Shown: piece after piece, positions 14,542 to 22,408 of the stretch | How positions within the stretch are numbered: the first letter of the stretch is position 1 | How the letters are laid out: every line of letters begins with the position of its first letter | NCBI GenBank assembly: GCA_046598415.1 | Contig: JBKJIG010000079.1 | Span: 52,564-116,563, forward strand | DNA length: 64,000 nucleotides | Direction of reading: 5' to 3' | Origin: VFJZ01 sp046598415 | Lineage (GTDB): Bacteria > Actinomycetota > Thermoleophilia > Gaiellales > F1-60-MAGs149 | Notes under the pieces: model-generated | Told to the model about the DNA's origin: nothing | The model's input: the letters and a program-made list of their open reading frames with translations, nothing else | The model's database searches: none | Program-made: the position numbers and the translations under genes

Positions 14542-14886
14542 TCAGCGCTGCTTCTCGCGGACGCGCGCCTGCTTGCCGACCTTGTCGCGCAGGTAGTAGA
14601 GCTTCGCACGGCTGACGTCGCCGATCGCGGCGACCACGATCTTGTCGATCTTGGGCGAGTGAACGGGGAACGTGCGCTCCACGCCGACGCCGAACGACTG
14701 CTTGCGGACGGTGAACGTCTCGCGCACGCCGTGGCCCTGCCGCTTGATGCAGATGCCCTCGAACACCTGCACCCGCTGGCGGTTTCCCTCGATCACGCGG
14801 AAGTGGACGAGGACCGTGTCGCCGGCCTTGAACTGCGGTACCTCACGCAGCTGCATGGCCTCGATGTCGCGGATGATGGTGCTCAT
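14542..14886 (-). CDS. rplS: 50S ribosomal protein L19
   Basis: One hundred and fourteen residues with the typical L19 run: FKAGDTVLVHFRVIEGNRQR, VFEGICIKRQGHGVRETFTV, SFGVGVERTFPVHSP and KIDKIVVAAIGDVSRAKLYY-LRD. It lies at the 30S-50S interface. ATG 14886 starts 42 bases after the trmD stop, in the usual rpsP-khpA-rimM-trmD-rplS order. Confidence 0.98.
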   Translation of the reverse strand: MSTIIRDIEAMQLREVPQFKAGDTVLVHFRVIEGNRQRVQVFEGICIKRQGHGVRETFTVRKQSFGVGVERTFPVHSPKIDKIVVAAIGDVSRAKLYYLRDKVGKQARVREKQR

Positions 14887-14928
14887 TGAAAGATTTCGAT
14901 TCCGGTCGGAAGCGGGTGCCGACGAACT

Positions 14929-15633
14929 CTAGCTGAGGGTTTCGGGATCTCCTGCCGCTTCGGTGCGGCGCTCCGATTCGGCCAGCCGCCAGCGATCGAC
15001 GGCACCGTGGTCGCCCGACAGCAGCACCTCGGGCACGTCCCAGCCGCGAAACGACGCGGGGCGGGTGTAGTGCGGGTGCTCGATGCGGCCCCCGATGGCC
15101 GGCGAGAACGACTCGTGCTCTGCCGACTCGGCGTCGCCGAGCGCGCCTTCGAGGTGGCGCACGACGGCGTCGATGACGACCATCGCCGCCATCTCGCCGC
15201 CCGAGACGACGTACGGCCCGATCGACAGCGCCTCGGTCGCGACGTGGGTGTGGACGCGGTGGTCGAAGCCCTCGTAGCGTCCGCACAGCAGGACGATCGG
15301 TGGGCCGGCGGCGAGCTCGCGGGCGTAGGCGTCGTCGAGCCTCCGGCCGCCCGGATCGAGGATCACGACCCGCCGGGTGCGGCGCACCTCGTCCAGAGCG
15401 GTGCCCAGCGCGCCCTCCACCGCCGCCACCGCGACGTCGACGCGCAGCAGCATGCCGGCGCCGCCGCCGTACGGCGTGTCGTCGACCATGCGGTGCCGGT
15501 GCTCGGAGTGGTCGCGCAGGTTGTGGAGGCGCAGCGACAGCGACCCGGCCAGCGCGTTCGAGACGTGGCGCTCCTCGACGAGCCACGAGAACCAGCTCGG
15601 GAACAGCGTCACGACGTCGATCTCGAGCGTCAT
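14929..15633 (-). CDS. trmD: tRNA (guanine-37-N1)-methyltransferase
   Basis: TrmD of 234 residues with the trefoil-knot SAM site: LFPSWFSWLV at the start, DDTPYGGGAGMLLRVDV, LLCGRYEGFDHRV, and IGPYVVSGGEMAAMVVIDAVVR. The C-terminal domain includes the PEVLLSGDHGAVDRWRL tail. It methylates G37 of tRNAs reading CNN codons to prevent +1 frameshifting. The ATG overlaps the rimM stop (ATGA). Confidence 0.98.
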   Translation of the reverse strand: MTLEIDVVTLFPSWFSWLVEERHVSNALAGSLSLRLHNLRDHSEHRHRMVDDTPYGGGAGMLLRVDVAVAAVEGALGTALDEVRRTRRVVILDPGGRRLDDAYARELAAGPPIVLLCGRYEGFDHRVHTHVATEALSIGPYVVSGGEMAAMVVIDAVVRHLEGALGDAESAEHESFSPAIGGRIEHPHYTRPASFRGWDVPEVLLSGDHGAVDRWRLAESERRTEAAGDPETLS

Positions 15634-16118
15634 CCGAGATCGAGCTCCGGGTCGATCTCGATGCGGCGCGCCTCGATGTCGACGACCGGCACGACGGCCT
15701 CCACGAACGGCAGCCGCAGGTCGGAGTCGAGCAGCAGGACGTCATGCGCGACGCCGTCCTCCACCACGGCCACCACGCCGAGGCGGGCGTCACCCTGGAA
15801 CACCTCGCAGCCGACCAGGTCGAAGCGGTAGAAGGCGCCGTCGGAGGCCGGCGGCACATCGTCGCCGGCGATCTCGATCGGCCGGCCGCGGAGCGCCTCG
15901 GCGCCCTCGCGGGTGTCGATGCCGTCCAGCGCCACCAGCGGGCGGCCATCGGTGCCGGCGCGGCGGCGGATGCGATGCGCGACGCCGTCCACCAGCACGG
16001 TGGAGCCGGTCTCGAACGCGAACCACCCGCAGGGCGCGTCGACGCCGAAGGTGCCGTCCAGACCGTGCGCCTTGCCCGCAGTGCCGAGGCGCACGCGGTC
16101 GGGGCGCCGCGCGGTCAT
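15630..16118 (-). CDS. rimM: 16S rRNA processing protein RimM
   Basis: RimM of 162 residues: N-terminal barrel RVRLGTAGKAHGLDGTFGV, then the C-terminal PRC-barrel with FYRFDLVGCEVFQGDARLGV and a closing LLLDSDLRLPFVEAVVPVVD. It assists 30S head maturation with S19. The ATG overlaps the khpA stop (ATGA) and the stop overlaps trmD's ATG, so translation of khpA, rimM and trmD is coupled. Confidence 0.96.
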   Translation of the reverse strand: MTARRPDRVRLGTAGKAHGLDGTFGVDAPCGWFAFETGSTVLVDGVAHRIRRRAGTDGRPLVALDGIDTREGAEALRGRPIEIAGDDVPPASDGAFYRFDLVGCEVFQGDARLGVVAVVEDGVAHDVLLLDSDLRLPFVEAVVPVVDIEARRIEIDPELDLG

Positions 16119-16372
16119 TCCCGGTCGAGCTCGAGCGTGACGCGCTCGTTGGTGCGCACGCCGCTGGCGCGGATGATCGTGCGCAGCGCGCGGACGATGC
16201 GGCCCTGGCGGCCGATCACCTTGCCGCGATCGGCCTCGGCCACGGCGACGCGCAGGACGCGCTCGCCCTTGTCGACCTCCTCGGTGACCACGACCTCGTC
16301 GGGCGCGTCGACCAGCCGCCGGACGAGGAACTCGGCCAGCGACCGGGAGTCTTGGGGCGGCGCTGCAGACAA
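16115..16372 (-). CDS. khpA: KH-domain RNA-binding protein KhpA
   Basis: Eighty-five residues with one type II KH domain: VLRVAVAEADRGKVIGRQGR contains the GxxG loop (GRQG), followed by IVRALRTIIRASG. It binds RNA, usually as a partner of KhpB. Start TTG 16372, five bases after the rpsP stop. Position between rpsP and rimM is the conserved place for this gene. Confidence 0.94.
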   Translation of the reverse strand: MSAAPPQDSRSLAEFLVRRLVDAPDEVVVTEEVDKGERVLRVAVAEADRGKVIGRQGRIVRALRTIIRASGVRTNERVTLELDRE

Positions 16373-16376
16373 CGAA

Positions 16377-16616
16377 CTAGACGATGCCCTGCTTCTTCAG
16401 CAGCACGCGAACGGGGTCGGAGGGCTGAGCGCCCTTCGACAGCCAGTGCTTCGCGCGGTCGGCATCGATCTCGATCAGGGACGGCTCGAGCTGCGGGTTG
16501 TAGCGCCCGATGTACTCGAGCGCGGCGCCGTCACGCGGCGACCGCGAATCGGCCACGACAACCCGATAGATCGGGTTCTTCTTGGAGCCGACCCGTGTAA
16601 GGCGGATCTTGAGCAC
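16377..16616 (-). CDS. rpsP: 30S ribosomal protein S16
   Basis: Seventy-nine residues: MLKIRLTRVGSKKNPIYRVV, ADSRSPRDGAALEYIGRYNP and AKHWLSKGAQPSDPVRVLL are diagnostic. GTG start at 16616, six bases after the ffh stop. It binds 16S rRNA early in 30S assembly. Confidence 0.98.
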   Translation of the reverse strand: MLKIRLTRVGSKKNPIYRVVVADSRSPRDGAALEYIGRYNPQLEPSLIEIDADRAKHWLSKGAQPSDPVRVLLKKQGIV

Positions 16617-16622
16617 GCCTGC

Positions 16623-17987
16623 CTACCTCTTCTTTTTCTTCTTCTTGGAGACAGCGGCCGCTGCTCCTGGCATTCCCTGCAGTCCGGGCACACCGGGCAT
16701 CTTGCCACCGGCGAGGGACTTCATCATCTTCTTCATCTGCCGGTGCTGCTGCAGTAGGGCGTTGATCTGCTGCACCGACGTACCGGAACCCCGCGCGATG
16801 CGGGCCCGTCGCGTGCCGTTGACGATCTCCGGCAGGCGACGCTCCTCCGGCGTCATGGACAGGATAATCGCCTCGACCCGATCGAGCTGCCGGTCATCCA
16901 CCGGCATGTCCCGCAATTGCTTGCCCAGACCGGGGATCATCTTCATCAGACCGCCCAGCGATCCCATCTTCCGGATCGTCCGCAGCTGCTCCAGCAGGTC
17001 GTCCAGCGTGAACTCCGACTTGCGGAGCTTCTCCTCCATCGCGGCGGCCTGATCGCGGTCGACGTTCTCCTCGATGCGCTCGATCAGGCTCAGCACGTCG
17101 CCCATGCCGAGAATGCGCGACGCCATCCGGTCGGGATGGAACTCCTCGAGCTGGTCGAGCTTCTCGCCGACCGACGCGAACAGGATCGGCATGCCGGTGA
17201 CGGCCCGCACCGACAGCGCGGCGCCACCGCGCGCGTCGCCGTCGAGCTTCGTCATCACGATGCCGTCGAACGCCACCCGTGTGCGGAACGTCTCGGCCAC
17301 GTTGACGGCGTCCTGGCCGGTCATCGAGTCGAGCACGAGCAGCGTCGTGTCGGGCTGCACGGCGTCGCGGATGCGCACCAGCTCGGCCATCAGATCGTCG
17401 TCGACGTGCAGGCGACCGGCGGTGTCGACGATCACGGTGTCGCGGCCCTGCGAGCGCGCCTGCTGCACGCCCCAGGTCGCGATCTCGACCGGATCGACGT
17501 CGATGCCGCGGTCGAACACGGGAACGCCGACCTGGGCGCCGACGGTCTTCAGCTGCTCGATCGCAGCCGGGCGGTACACGTCGCAGGCCACCAACGCCGG
17601 CTTGCGCCCCTGCTTGGAGAGCAGCTTCGCGAGCTTGCCGCTGGTCGTGGTCTTGCCGGAGCCCTGCAGGCCCGCCATCAGGATCACCGACGGGCTGGAG
17701 CGGAACGCCAGCTTCTCGTTGCCGGTGCCCATCAGGGCCGCGAGCTCCTCGTTCACGATCTTGATGACCTGCTGGCCCGGATTCAGCCCGGTCAGCACGC
17801 CCTCGCCGACGGCGCGCTCGCGCACCTTCGCGACGAACTCGCGGACGACCTTGAAGTTGACGTCGGCCTCGAGCAGCGCGAGACGGATCTCGCGCATCGC
17901 CGCGGCGACGTCCTCCTCCGACAACCGGCCGCGTGAGCGCAGGTCGGTGAGGGTCGAGTTGAGGCGGTCGGAAAGGCTGTCGAACAT
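16623..17987 (-). CDS. ffh: signal recognition particle protein Ffh
   Basis: SRP54 GTPase of 454 residues from ATG 17987, which begins MFDSLSDRLNSTLTDLRSRG; the frame is open 16 codons further but without conserved sequence. N domain about 1-85; G domain with GLQGSGKTTTSGKLA (P-loop), DTAGR, TKLDGDARGGAALS; M domain from about 300 with methionine-rich helices (MRDMPVDDRQLDRVEAII) and a tail ending in lysines after GVPGLQGMPGAAAA. It binds signal peptides and 4.5S RNA and docks to FtsY. Divergent from the CYTH gene 58 bases away; first gene of the ffh-rplS-lepB transcription unit. Confidence 0.97.
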   Translation of the reverse strand: MFDSLSDRLNSTLTDLRSRGRLSEEDVAAAMREIRLALLEADVNFKVVREFVAKVRERAVGEGVLTGLNPGQQVIKIVNEELAALMGTGNEKLAFRSSPSVILMAGLQGSGKTTTSGKLAKLLSKQGRKPALVACDVYRPAAIEQLKTVGAQVGVPVFDRGIDVDPVEIATWGVQQARSQGRDTVIVDTAGRLHVDDDLMAELVRIRDAVQPDTTLLVLDSMTGQDAVNVAETFRTRVAFDGIVMTKLDGDARGGAALSVRAVTGMPILFASVGEKLDQLEEFHPDRMASRILGMGDVLSLIERIEENVDRDQAAAMEEKLRKSEFTLDDLLEQLRTIRKMGSLGGLMKMIPGLGKQLRDMPVDDRQLDRVEAIILSMTPEERRLPEIVNGTRRARIARGSGTSVQQINALLQQHRQMKKMMKSLAGGKMPGVPGLQGMPGAAAAVSKKKKKKR

Positions 17988-18045
17988 CGGGCTCAAACGA
18001 TAGTGGGTACGGGCCTGCCGCCAGGCATGCTCCAATACCCGGTGC

Positions 18046-18690
18046 GTGGAGATCGAGCTCCAGTACCTCTACCGGTCGACGGACGCGATGATGGTTCCCG
18101 CGGAGCTCGCCGGCTTCGCCCTGGCCGAGTCGCTCTCGTTCGAGATCGTCGACTCGTTCTGGGACACGCACGAGCTGCAGCTGCGCAAGTCCGGCTGCTC
18201 GCTGCGCATCCGCCGCCAGTCGAACCTCCCCCACCCGGTGCTGACCTGGAAGGGGCCGAGCGAGTGGCGCGAGGACGGCGCCCGGCAGCGCGAGGAGGTC
18301 GAGGTGCCGATCGACCACGTGCCCACCGACGCGGGCGCGATCATCGAGGCGCTGAAGCGCTACCACCTGTGGGAGCTGGTCGGCCCGCCCGCCGGGCTCG
18401 GCGACCACATCGAGCTGGAGAAGATCGGCGAGCTGAAGAACCGGCGATCGTCCCACCTCTACGTGCAGGGCCTGCACCGCCTGGAGCTGGCCTGGGACCG
18501 CATCACGTACCCGGTCGGAGAGCCCGAGGCGCGGCTCGAGGTCGAGGCGAAGCGCCAGCGGGCCGCGCGGTTCCTGGGCGAGGTGCACACCGAGCTGCTC
18601 AAGCTGTACGGCAAGAAGCTCGTCCCGGCGCCGCACGGCAAGGCCAAGGAGATGTGCCGGCGCCTCTACCCCGACATGTTCCGCTCGTGA
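18046..18690 (+). CDS. CYTH-domain protein
   Basis: Protein of 214 residues with the CYTH (adenylyl cyclase IV/thiamine triphosphatase) layout: N-terminal ExE motif (VEIELQYLYR, where the usual Lys of ExExK is Gln), the basic LRKSGCSLRIRRQS strand, VLTWKGPSEWRE, LEKIGELKNRRSSHLY and the acidic YPVGEPEARLEVEAK. These line a tunnel for triphosphate substrates and metal. The function is therefore a tripolyphosphate or nucleotide-triphosphate hydrolase or cyclase, not settled. GTG start. Seven bases separate it from the LemA-like gene, so it is the first gene of a three-gene operon. Confidence 0.88.
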   Translation: MEIELQYLYRSTDAMMVPAELAGFALAESLSFEIVDSFWDTHELQLRKSGCSLRIRRQSNLPHPVLTWKGPSEWREDGARQREEVEVPIDHVPTDAGAIIEALKRYHLWELVGPPAGLGDHIELEKIGELKNRRSSHLYVQGLHRLELAWDRITYPVGEPEARLEVEAKRQRAARFLGEVHTELLKLYGKKLVPAPHGKAKEMCRRLYPDMFRS

Positions 18691-18697
18691 CGGTGAC

Positions 18698-19222
18698 ATG
18701 ATCGCGATCATCGGCATCGCCGCCGCCGTCATCGTGCTGGCGGCGATCGCGCTCCTGTTCAATCGCCTCGTCGGGCTGCGCAACAAGACGCGCTACACGT
18801 GGAGCGACTGCGAGGCGGTGCTGGCGCGGCGGGCGCAGGCCATCCCGCGACTGGCGGCGGTGGTGGAGGGCGCGATGGCGCACGAGCGCGGGGTGTTCGA
18901 GGCCGTCGCCGCCGCCCGGGCGGGCACCACGGCGGTGACCAGGTCGGACGGGCCGTCGGCGGAGCGGTTCGAGGCCGAGCGCCGGCTGGGGACGGCCGGA
19001 GCGGGCCTGGTCGCCGTGGCCGAGGCCTACCCGGCGCTGCGCGCGCAGGAGGCCGCCATGGAGCTGATCGCGGCGCTGAAAGACGTCGAAGGTGACCTGC
19101 GCCGGGCCAGAATGGTCTACAACCGGACAGTGCAGACCTACGAGGACGCCCGCCAGACCTATCCCAGCTCGCTGGTCGCGAGCGCGTTCCGCTTCGGCCC
19201 CCTCCCCTACTTCTCCGAGTGA
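18698..19222 (+). CDS. LemA family protein
   Basis: Protein of 174 residues with one N-terminal membrane helix (about 2-23) and the helical LemA body: FNRLVGLRNKTRYTWSDCEA (usually 'N.lv.lrn.v..aws.idv.l.rR'), RAQAIPRLAAVVEGAMAHE, AAMELIAALKDVEGDLRRAR and VYNRTVQTYEDARQTYPSSL ending in FG..PYF. The function of LemA proteins is unknown; they commonly sit beside DUF2207 membrane proteins, as here. The stop overlaps the next start (GTGA). Confidence 0.92.
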   Translation: MIAIIGIAAAVIVLAAIALLFNRLVGLRNKTRYTWSDCEAVLARRAQAIPRLAAVVEGAMAHERGVFEAVAAARAGTTAVTRSDGPSAERFEAERRLGTAGAGLVAVAEAYPALRAQEAAMELIAALKDVEGDLRRARMVYNRTVQTYEDARQTYPSSLVASAFRFGPLPYFSE

Positions 19223-21213
19223 CGATGCGCCGCGACATCACCCGCGTCGCGATCGTCTGCATCCTGCTGTTCGCGGGCTTTTTCGTGCTGCTCGAGGTGG
19301 TCACGCGCAACGCCGACGGCCAGGGCAACGTCGAGGGGACGGGCAAGTTCTACCGACTGACGCACGCCCAGGTCGACGGCACGCTCGGCGCGGACGGCGC
19401 GCTGACGGTGTCGGAGCGCATCACGTTCGAGTTCCACGGCAACTTCTCCGGCGCGTTCCGCGACATCCCGCTCGCCGACAACGAGACGTTCGACGCGATC
19501 GGCGTCCGCGAGAACGGCACCGACTACGGCTCCGGCGCCAGCACCGCGCTGGGCGGGTTCGGCCTCCCCGGCACGTTCGGTGCGGTCGCGGCGCGCGACG
19601 AGAACGGCAGGCGCGTGGTGCGCATCGTCTGGCACTACTCGGCCACCGACGAGGTGCGCACGTTCCAGCTCCACTACCGCGTTCGCGGGCTGACGAAGGT
19701 GCACGCCGACGCGGTCGACGTGTTCTGGCAGGTGTGGGGCGACGGGTGGAAGGGCTCGCTCGACAAGCTCGACGCGACGCTGACCATCCCGGCCGGCGTC
19801 CCCGAGGGCGCCGAGCGCATCTGGGGCCACCCCGGCAGCGTCCACGGCACCGTCAAGCGGGACGGCCGCAAGATCGTGCTGGCGGCCACGGGCGTGCCCC
19901 GCAACCAGTTCGTCGAGCTGCGCACCCTGCTGCCGCGCACCGCACTCGCAGCCGAGACGCCGGGCGCGCAGGTGGACGACGAGGCGGCCTTCGATCGCAT
20001 TGTGGCCGAGGAGCAGGCCGACTTCGAGCAGAGCCTCAACGACTTCCGCAAGCTCCAGCGCGTGCTCGACAACCTGTCGTTGACGGCGCTGGCCGTGATC
20101 CTCGCCGGGCTGGCGGGGGCGATGGTGCTGTTCGGCCTCGCCTGGATGCGCTACGGCCGCGAGCCGGAAGGTGAGGACTCCGCCGTCACCTACTTCCCGG
20201 AGCCGCCGGACGACGCGCCGCCGGCCGTCGCGCTGGCGCTGACCAACCAGGGCAACGCCGGCCCCGGCGACGGCGACGCGCTGGCCGCGACGCTGCTCGA
20301 CCTGATCGTGCGCGGGCGGTTCAGGACCCACGTTGGCGACGGCGAGCACGGCCCCGACCTGCTGCTCGAGCAGGGAGACGCGTCGATCTCGCTCGCCGCG
20401 CACGAGAAGCCCGTCGTCGCGATCGTGGAGTCGGTTCTGAAGGACGAGCCGATCCCGCTCAGCGAGCTGGGCGACCGGCTCGGCGACCTGTCCGACTCGA
20501 AGCGTACGACGAACGGCTCGCGCAAGTCGAAGTTCGTCGCCGCCCGCGGCCAGCTGATCCGGGCCGAGAAGCAGCAGTTCCGCTCGCCGCGCGCCGGCTG
20601 GGTGACGCGCCTGATCGCCTTCCTGGTGTTCGCCGTCGCCGTGCTGTTCGTGATCGTCGGCATCGTGCGGTTCACCGAGCACCCGTCGTGGGGCCCGATG
20701 TCGTGGCTGCTGATCGGCGGCGCCATCGCCACGTTCGGCTTCCTGGTGATGACGGCTCCCCGGTCGCTCTGGGTCTCGACGCGCCGCGAGGCGCTGCCGC
20801 GCATCGCCCGCTGGGAGGCGTTCCGGCGCTACCTGGAGGAGTTGCCGCGGCTGTCGGACGAGTCGCCGATCACGCTCGGCACGTGGGAGAAGCTGCTCGT
20901 CTACGCGACGGCGTTCGGCTGCGCCGAGCGCGTCGCCGAGGCGGCGCGGCTGCGCGTCGGTGACGTCGCCGCGACCGACTCGGGCGTCGGCACCTCCGGC
21001 ATGCTGCTGTACGGGCCGTGGGCCAACTCGGTGATGGCCGTCGCCAGCGTGCCCGGCCTGGCGTCGTCGACGTCGCTCTACAGCGACCTCGGCAGTCAGG
21101 TGTCGGCCGGGGCGTCGCCGCCCTCGTCGTCCGGCTCGAGCGGCGGCGGCGGCGGCTCGTTCGGCGGTGGCGGCGGGGGCGGCGGCGGCGGTGGCGGCGG
21201 CGGCGCCTGGTAG
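19219..21213 (+). CDS. DUF2207 (YciQ-like) membrane protein with polyglycine tail
   Basis: Protein of 664 residues. An N-terminal helix (about 7-27) precedes the extracellular DUF2207 beta domain (ALTVSERITFEFHGNFSGAF, ...FWQVWGDGW), then a helix at about 290-312, a cytoplasmic stretch with TYFPEPPDDAPPAVALALTN, two close helices at about 458-515, and LPRLSDESPITLGTWEKLLVYATAFGCAE, the conserved C-terminal segment. The end is SSGSSGGGGGSFGGGG and a long Gly run to AW. This GGxGGG tail is common in the family. The glycine codons are antisense to the photolyase 3' end. Role unknown; co-transcribed with LemA. Confidence 0.9.
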   Translation: MTMRRDITRVAIVCILLFAGFFVLLEVVTRNADGQGNVEGTGKFYRLTHAQVDGTLGADGALTVSERITFEFHGNFSGAFRDIPLADNETFDAIGVRENGTDYGSGASTALGGFGLPGTFGAVAARDENGRRVVRIVWHYSATDEVRTFQLHYRVRGLTKVHADAVDVFWQVWGDGWKGSLDKLDATLTIPAGVPEGAERIWGHPGSVHGTVKRDGRKIVLAATGVPRNQFVELRTLLPRTALAAETPGAQVDDEAAFDRIVAEEQADFEQSLNDFRKLQRVLDNLSLTALAVILAGLAGAMVLFGLAWMRYGREPEGEDSAVTYFPEPPDDAPPAVALALTNQGNAGPGDGDALAATLLDLIVRGRFRTHVGDGEHGPDLLLEQGDASISLAAHEKPVVAIVESVLKDEPIPLSELGDRLGDLSDSKRTTNGSRKSKFVAARGQLIRAEKQQFRSPRAGWVTRLIAFLVFAVAVLFVIVGIVRFTEHPSWGPMSWLLIGGAIATFGFLVMTAPRSLWVSTRREALPRIARWEAFRRYLEELPRLSDESPITLGTWEKLLVYATAFGCAERVAEAARLRVGDVAATDSGVGTSGMLLYGPWANSVMAVASVPGLASSTSLYSDLGSQVSAGASPPSSSGSSGGGGGSFGGGGGGGGGGGGGGAW

Positions 21214-22352
21214 GCGGCGGGCGCCCGGGCGCGCCCCGCGGCGAGGTCGACGATCGGCGCCGGCAGGTCCGGCGCGTAGCGGCGCACGTAGCTGCCGTCG
21301 GGATCGAACTTCCGCTCCTGCAGCAGCGGATTGAAGATGCGGAAGTACGGCGCCGCGTCGAGGCCGGTGCCGGCCACCCACTGCCAGTTGCCGGCGTTCG
21401 ACGCCAGGTCGCCGTCGATCAGGTGGCGCCGGAACCAGCGCTCGCCCCGGCGCCAGTCGACCAGCAGGTGCTTGACCAGGAAGCTGGCGCAGACCATGCG
21501 GACGCGGTTCGGGACGAACCCCTCGGTCGCGAGCTGCCGCATGCCGGCGTCGACCAGCCCGTAGCCGGTCTCGCCACGGCACCAGGCCTCGAAGTCGTCA
21601 TCGGCGTCGCGCCACGTGATGCGCTCGTACCGCGCGTCGACGGCGCGATCCGCGAGCTCCGGATGACGGTGCAGCACGAACCGGAACCAGTCGCGCCAGA
21701 GCAGCTCGGCGCGCCACTTGGCCGCGCCGGCGTCGTCGGCCAGCGCGACCAGGCGGCGCGGCGAGACGACACCGAGGTGCAACAGCGGCGACAGCCGCGA
21801 CGTGGCACGTTCGTCGTCGAGCACGTTGCGGCGCCGGGCGTAGGCGCCGAGGCCGTGGGCGGCGAACGTCTGCACCGCCGCCGGCGGCGCCCAGACGCCG
21901 GTCGGCCGCGGGATGCCGATCGCCGTGACGGCCCGGGCGTAGGCCGAGTAGGTGCGCGGCCGGCCGACCAGCTCGTGCGGGACGCAGACGTCGTCGGCGT
22001 GCAGGACGAGGCGCTCGCCGAGGGCCGCGGCGACGTGCTGATCGCGGCGTCGGGCGAAGGGCGTCGAGTCGGCCGTCGCATGCACCTCGCAGGCGCCCGC
22101 CGCGTGCACGAGGCGCAGCACCGCGTCCTCCGCCGCGCCGTGCTCGATCAGGAGCTGCTCGCCGCGCGCCGCCAGCTGCCGCGCGAGGTCGTCCACCGCC
22201 GCCCGCACGATCGAATCGCGCCGACCGCGCAGCAACCGATCGTCGAGTGCGAACAGGTGGATCACGGGCCGCCCGCTGCGCCGTGCGGCCTCCAGCATGG
22301 GGTTGTCGTCGAGCCGCAGGTCACGGCGGTACCAGGCGATGACGGGTTCCAC
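21096..22352 (-). CDS. phrB: deoxyribodipyrimidine photolyase, with a Pro-rich C-terminal extension
   Basis: Class I photolyase/cryptochrome family. N-terminal alpha/beta antenna domain starts PVIAWYRRDLRLDDNPML; the FAD-binding helical domain shows SRLSPLLHLGVVSPR, LLWRDWFRFVLHRHPE, WCRGETGYGLVDAGMRQL, GFVPNRVRMVCASFLVKHLLVDWRRGERWF, and DGDLASNAGNWQWVAGTGLD with the tryptophans of the electron-transfer chain. It repairs UV dimers using blue light. Typical proteins stop near APAAYQA; here the frame continues about 38 residues as a proline run and NEPPPPPLEPDDEGGDAPADT, read antisense to the DUF2207 glycine tail. Start GTG 22352 is at the conserved N-terminus; ATG at 22376 is also possible. 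Confidence 0.93.
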   Translation of the reverse strand: MEPVIAWYRRDLRLDDNPMLEAARRSGRPVIHLFALDDRLLRGRRDSIVRAAVDDLARQLAARGEQLLIEHGAAEDAVLRLVHAAGACEVHATADSTPFARRRDQHVAAALGERLVLHADDVCVPHELVGRPRTYSAYARAVTAIGIPRPTGVWAPPAAVQTFAAHGLGAYARRRNVLDDERATSRLSPLLHLGVVSPRRLVALADDAGAAKWRAELLWRDWFRFVLHRHPELADRAVDARYERITWRDADDDFEAWCRGETGYGLVDAGMRQLATEGFVPNRVRMVCASFLVKHLLVDWRRGERWFRRHLIDGDLASNAGNWQWVAGTGLDAAPYFRIFNPLLQERKFDPDGSYVRRYAPDLPAPIVDLAAGRARAPAAYQAPPPPPPPPPPPPPPNEPPPPPLEPDDEGGDAPADT

Positions 22353-22408
22353 CCTCTGACCTTCGCACGCGCTCATGCGGCGGCCGCCCAACGCCGATAC
22401 AGAACTCG

